From: Rheinheimera pacifica | Lineage (GTDB): Bacteria; Pseudomonadota; Gammaproteobacteria; Enterobacterales; Alteromonadaceae | Length of the DNA stretch: 64,000 nt | Assembly (NCBI RefSeq): GCF_900108485.1 | Contig: NZ_FNXF01000019.1 | Span: 23,140-87,139, forward strand | Direction of reading: 5' to 3' | Shown here: piece by piece, positions 62,343-64,000 of the stretch | Layout: the number at the start of each line of letters is the position of its first letter | Numbering within the stretch: the first letter of the stretch is position 1 | The notes under the pieces: model-generated | Told to the model about the DNA's origin: nothing | Seen by the model: only the letters and a program-made list of their open reading frames with translations | The model's database searches: none | Made by a program: the position numbers and the translations under genes

Positions 62343-63272
62343 ATGCTAAATAAACAGCGAATCTTTTCGTTACTGGCCAGCGCCATCCTGATCCTGACCA
62401 CGGCCAGTACCAGTGCAGTAGCCAGCGAAAAAACCACCACAGCGACGACAGTAGCCGACTGGCTGGCACAAAGTAGCGCTACCGATTGGCGCGAACTCGA
62501 CGCCGAAAATACCTTATATCTGGAACTGCCAACTGGCCGGGTGATTATCGAATTAGCCAGCGATTTTGCACCCAAGCATATCAGCAATATTAAGGCGCTG
62601 GTGCGCGAAGGCTTTTACCGGAACATACCTATAGTGCGGGTGCAAGATAACTACGTAGTGCAATGGAATGAACCCGATGGCGTTACGCCAAAAGCGCTAA
62701 AGCAGGCCAAGCGCAACATAGCGGCAGAGTTTAGTGTTAAGCTGCCGGCGAATTTCGCTTTTACTCCCCTAGCCGACCGTGACGGCTATGCACCACAAAC
62801 CGGCCATGTTAACGGCTTTGCCATGGCAACAGACCCCAGTAACAACAGCGGCTGGTTAACTCATTGCTACGGCGCCGTGGGTATAGGCCGCGACAACGAC
62901 GCTGACAGCGGCTCCGGCACCTCTATGTATGTGGTGACAGGACATGCGCCACGGCATCTGGATCGCAATATTACCCTGGTAGGCACCGTGCGCCAGGGCA
63001 TGGCGTTATTATCAACCTTGCCCAGAGGACAGGGCGCTATGGGCTTTTACGCCTCTGCCGACCAATACACTGTTATTAAAGACATCACCCTTGCTGCCGA
63101 TTTACCGCCGGCACAGCGTACCGCACTGCAAGTGCTGCGCACCGACACCGCAACCTTTAAAGGCGTAGTAGAAGCACAGCGCAACCGCGGCGGCGATTGG
63201 TACCAACACCCCGCCGGTTATATTGAAGTCTGTAATGTCAGAGTGCCGGTGAGAGAAACGCCGGTGAACTAA
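62343..63272 (+). CDS. Exported cyclophilin-type peptidyl-prolyl isomerase-like protein
   Basis: A 309-residue exported protein with a signal peptide (ending TSAVA-SE) and a cyclophilin-like barrel. Landmarks are 'LYLELPTGRVIIELASDFAP', 'HISNIKALVREGFYRN', 'IVRVQDNYVVQ' (the Arg-Val core of the active site) and 'GSGTSMYVVTGHAPRHLDRN', followed by 'LVGTVRQGMALLSTLPRG'. An insertion relative to minimal PpiA occurs around 110-160. Periplasmic prolyl isomerisation is inferred. AGGAAC precedes ATG 62343. Confidence 0.85.
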   Translation: MLNKQRIFSLLASAILILTTASTSAVASEKTTTATTVADWLAQSSATDWRELDAENTLYLELPTGRVIIELASDFAPKHISNIKALVREGFYRNIPIVRVQDNYVVQWNEPDGVTPKALKQAKRNIAAEFSVKLPANFAFTPLADRDGYAPQTGHVNGFAMATDPSNNSGWLTHCYGAVGIGRDNDADSGSGTSMYVVTGHAPRHLDRNITLVGTVRQGMALLSTLPRGQGAMGFYASADQYTVIKDITLAADLPPAQRTALQVLRTDTATFKGVVEAQRNRGGDWYQHPAGYIEVCNVRVPVRETPVN

Positions 63273-63298
63273 CCGCGTGCGGATAGAGCTGGGGGTCG

Positions 63299-63346
63299 GG
63301 GTCGGTGACGTTGATATTGCTGTCACTAAATCAATGTCACTGACCC
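63299..63346. repeat. REP-like inverted repeat
   Basis: Arms of 17 nt (63299-63315 and 63330-63346) are complementary at 15 positions, beginning GGGTCGGTGACGTTGAT, with a 14-nt loop. It lies exactly at the 5' edge of the truncated metallo-beta-lactamase. The form is that of REP elements mobilised by RAYT transposases. None is encoded in the window. Confidence 0.55.
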
Positions 63347-63352
63347 TATTGA

Positions 63353-63615
63353 TTGCCGACAACTTATCGCCGGTTAGCAGCGACAGTTATCGTTTTAGCC
63401 AGCATCTTAGTTACCTGAAAGCTTACCGGGCCGGGCTGGATAAACTGGCTGCGCTGGAGTGCCAAATTCTGCTTACGCCCCACCCGTCGGCCAGTAACAT
63501 GCGTACGCGGCTGCAAAGCAGCACAGGTTTAACCGATGCCAACGGCTGTGTGATGTATTCACAGGCAGTAAAGTAACGGCTGCAGAAACGTTTAACAGAA
63601 GAAACAGCGCAGTGA
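63353..63615 (+). pseudogene. 5'-truncated second B3 metallo-beta-lactamase
   Basis: The plus strand encodes the last 75-80 residues of a B3 enzyme that is highly similar to the end of the intact gene at 58453. Shared segments include 'LSPVSSDSYRFS', 'ILLTPHPSASNMRTRLQSS' and 'GLTD'. The N-terminal two-thirds, with the HxHxDH zinc site, are absent, and a stop at 63574-63576 ends the frame about 12 codons before the paralogue's stop. Nucleotide similarity continues past that stop to about 63615. The two copies differ at many positions, so this is an old paralogue rather than a fresh duplication. Confidence 0.85.
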
Positions 63616-63671
63616 CAACCCAGCTAACTTGCGGCTACTGCCGCCAGTGTTATAGACATATCTGCGTATTT

Positions 63672-63732
63672 CGGTTTGTCCGGCCACCTGTTCCGGTTTC
63701 ATCCGGCCAGGCGTTTCGGTGTGATCCGGCCA
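63672..63732. repeat. Three repeats at the end of an IS21-family element
   Basis: CGGTTTG-TCCGGCCA (63672-63686), CGGTTTCATCCGGCCA (63694-63709) and CGGTGTGATCCGGCCA (63717-63732) repeat with 22-23 nt spacing just beyond the 3' end of istB. Multiple terminal repeats that bind the transposase are characteristic of IS21-family ends. The exact tip of the element was not determined. Confidence 0.7.
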
Positions 63733-63763
63733 GCATGATCTGACCTTCGTTTATGCTCTCTTT

Positions 63764-64000
63764 TTACCCGACTTCTTCACCCTGAACCAGTGTTTTTTTA
63801 CGTTGTGACTCACCTGTTAATTCTAGTCGGTGGGCGTTGTGGATCACTCTGTCTAATAGCGCATCTGCGACAGTCGGGTTATCCATCAGACCGTACCATT
63901 CTGAGACCGGTAACTGACTGACGATGATCGTGCTGCGTTGCTCGTAGCGATCTTCAATCACGTCCAGTAAATCACTGACTTGCTTACCTTTAAATCCCTC
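63764..64000 (-). CDS. istB: IS21-family helper ATPase IstB, C-terminal part
   Basis: The 79 C-terminal residues of an IstB-like AAA ATPase, which assists IstA during IS21 transposition. The frame runs off the right edge. Landmarks are 'GFKGKQVSDLLDVIEDRYEQ' (split by the window end), 'TIIVSQLPVSEWYGLMDNPT' and 'VADALLDRVIHNAHRLELTG'. The tail 'ESQRKKTLVQGEEVG' is typical of IstB, and its stop is at 63764. The IstA transposase should lie upstream, outside the window. Confidence 0.92.
   Translation of the reverse strand, partial: EGFKGKQVSDLLDVIEDRYEQRSTIIVSQLPVSEWYGLMDNPTVADALLDRVIHNAHRLELTGESQRKKTLVQGEEVG

Noticed and set aside
63277..63352. An in-frame ATG start making the truncated lactamase a real short gene
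   Set aside because: The preceding codons translate the REP-like hairpin and have no signal peptide or zinc site; the product could not fold as a lactamase.
1..64000. CRISPR arrays, prophage or complete integron
   Set aside because: No regularly spaced direct repeats with unique spacers, no phage structural genes and no tyrosine integrase were seen.

Overview
The window reads as a chromosomal segment of a gammaproteobacterium of the Alteromonadales type. Gene content and order (nudF/tolC divergence, glnE-ygiF-ygiM, tsaD/rpsU-dnaG-rpoD-tRNA-Ile2) are typical of that group. The Rheinheimera/Alishewanella/Arsukibacterium cluster is my best guess, but this is inference from protein style, not a phylogeny.

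Region 1 (1-27.1 kb) is mostly core genome. On the minus strand a nudF-yqiB-cpdA-yqiA-parE run faces away from tolC. It is followed by lpxL, a small TcpQ-like protein, glnE, ygiF, ygiM, an Lrp-type regulator divergent from a putA lacking the DNA-binding domain, an HD-GYP protein with a decayed motif, exeA-gspB, cca, uppP-folK-folB, plsY and tsaD. The macromolecular-synthesis block rpsU-dnaG-rpoD comes next, with hairpins in both intergenic gaps, then tRNA-Ile(CAU). A 93-nt imperfect palindrome lies between plsY and tsaD.

Region 2 (27.1-42 kb) is more variable. Downstream of the tRNA there is a second copy of the tRNA 3' end, an AT-rich stretch with a PEP-CTERM-type protein, and a fragment of a PAS-domain gene. 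Then come a metallo-hydrolase/TetR pair with two matching operators and a very large secreted protein joining a GH16 beta-glucanase, carbohydrate-binding modules and a di-heme oxidoreductase domain. After that are an alternative oxidase, a chemotaxis receptor, a DUF4394 protein overlapped by a cupredoxin-like gene, a DUF2891 protein and an ABC-F ATPase whose ribosome-binding site can be hidden in a hairpin.

Region 3 (41.9-56.7 kb) holds a complete RND efflux operon (adaptor, pump, outer-membrane lipoprotein) with a divergent TetR gene and three related operator-like palindromes. It also holds an AraC regulator, a DMT exporter, a nitroreductase, a mono-heme cytochrome-like protein, a periplasmic ATP-dependent DNA ligase, a serine hydrolase and mtgA.

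Region 4 (56.7-64 kb) has accessory character: a GDPD-family phosphodiesterase, a B3 metallo-beta-lactamase, a YihY membrane protein, a small unknown protein, an MntA/HepT toxin-antitoxin pair and a secreted cyclophilin. A REP-like hairpin then abuts a 5'-truncated second metallo-beta-lactamase, and the window ends inside an IS21-family element (istB with terminal repeats).

No CRISPR array, rRNA operon or prophage was seen. The most unusual item is the GH16/di-heme oxidoreductase fusion at 30.4-34.3 kb.
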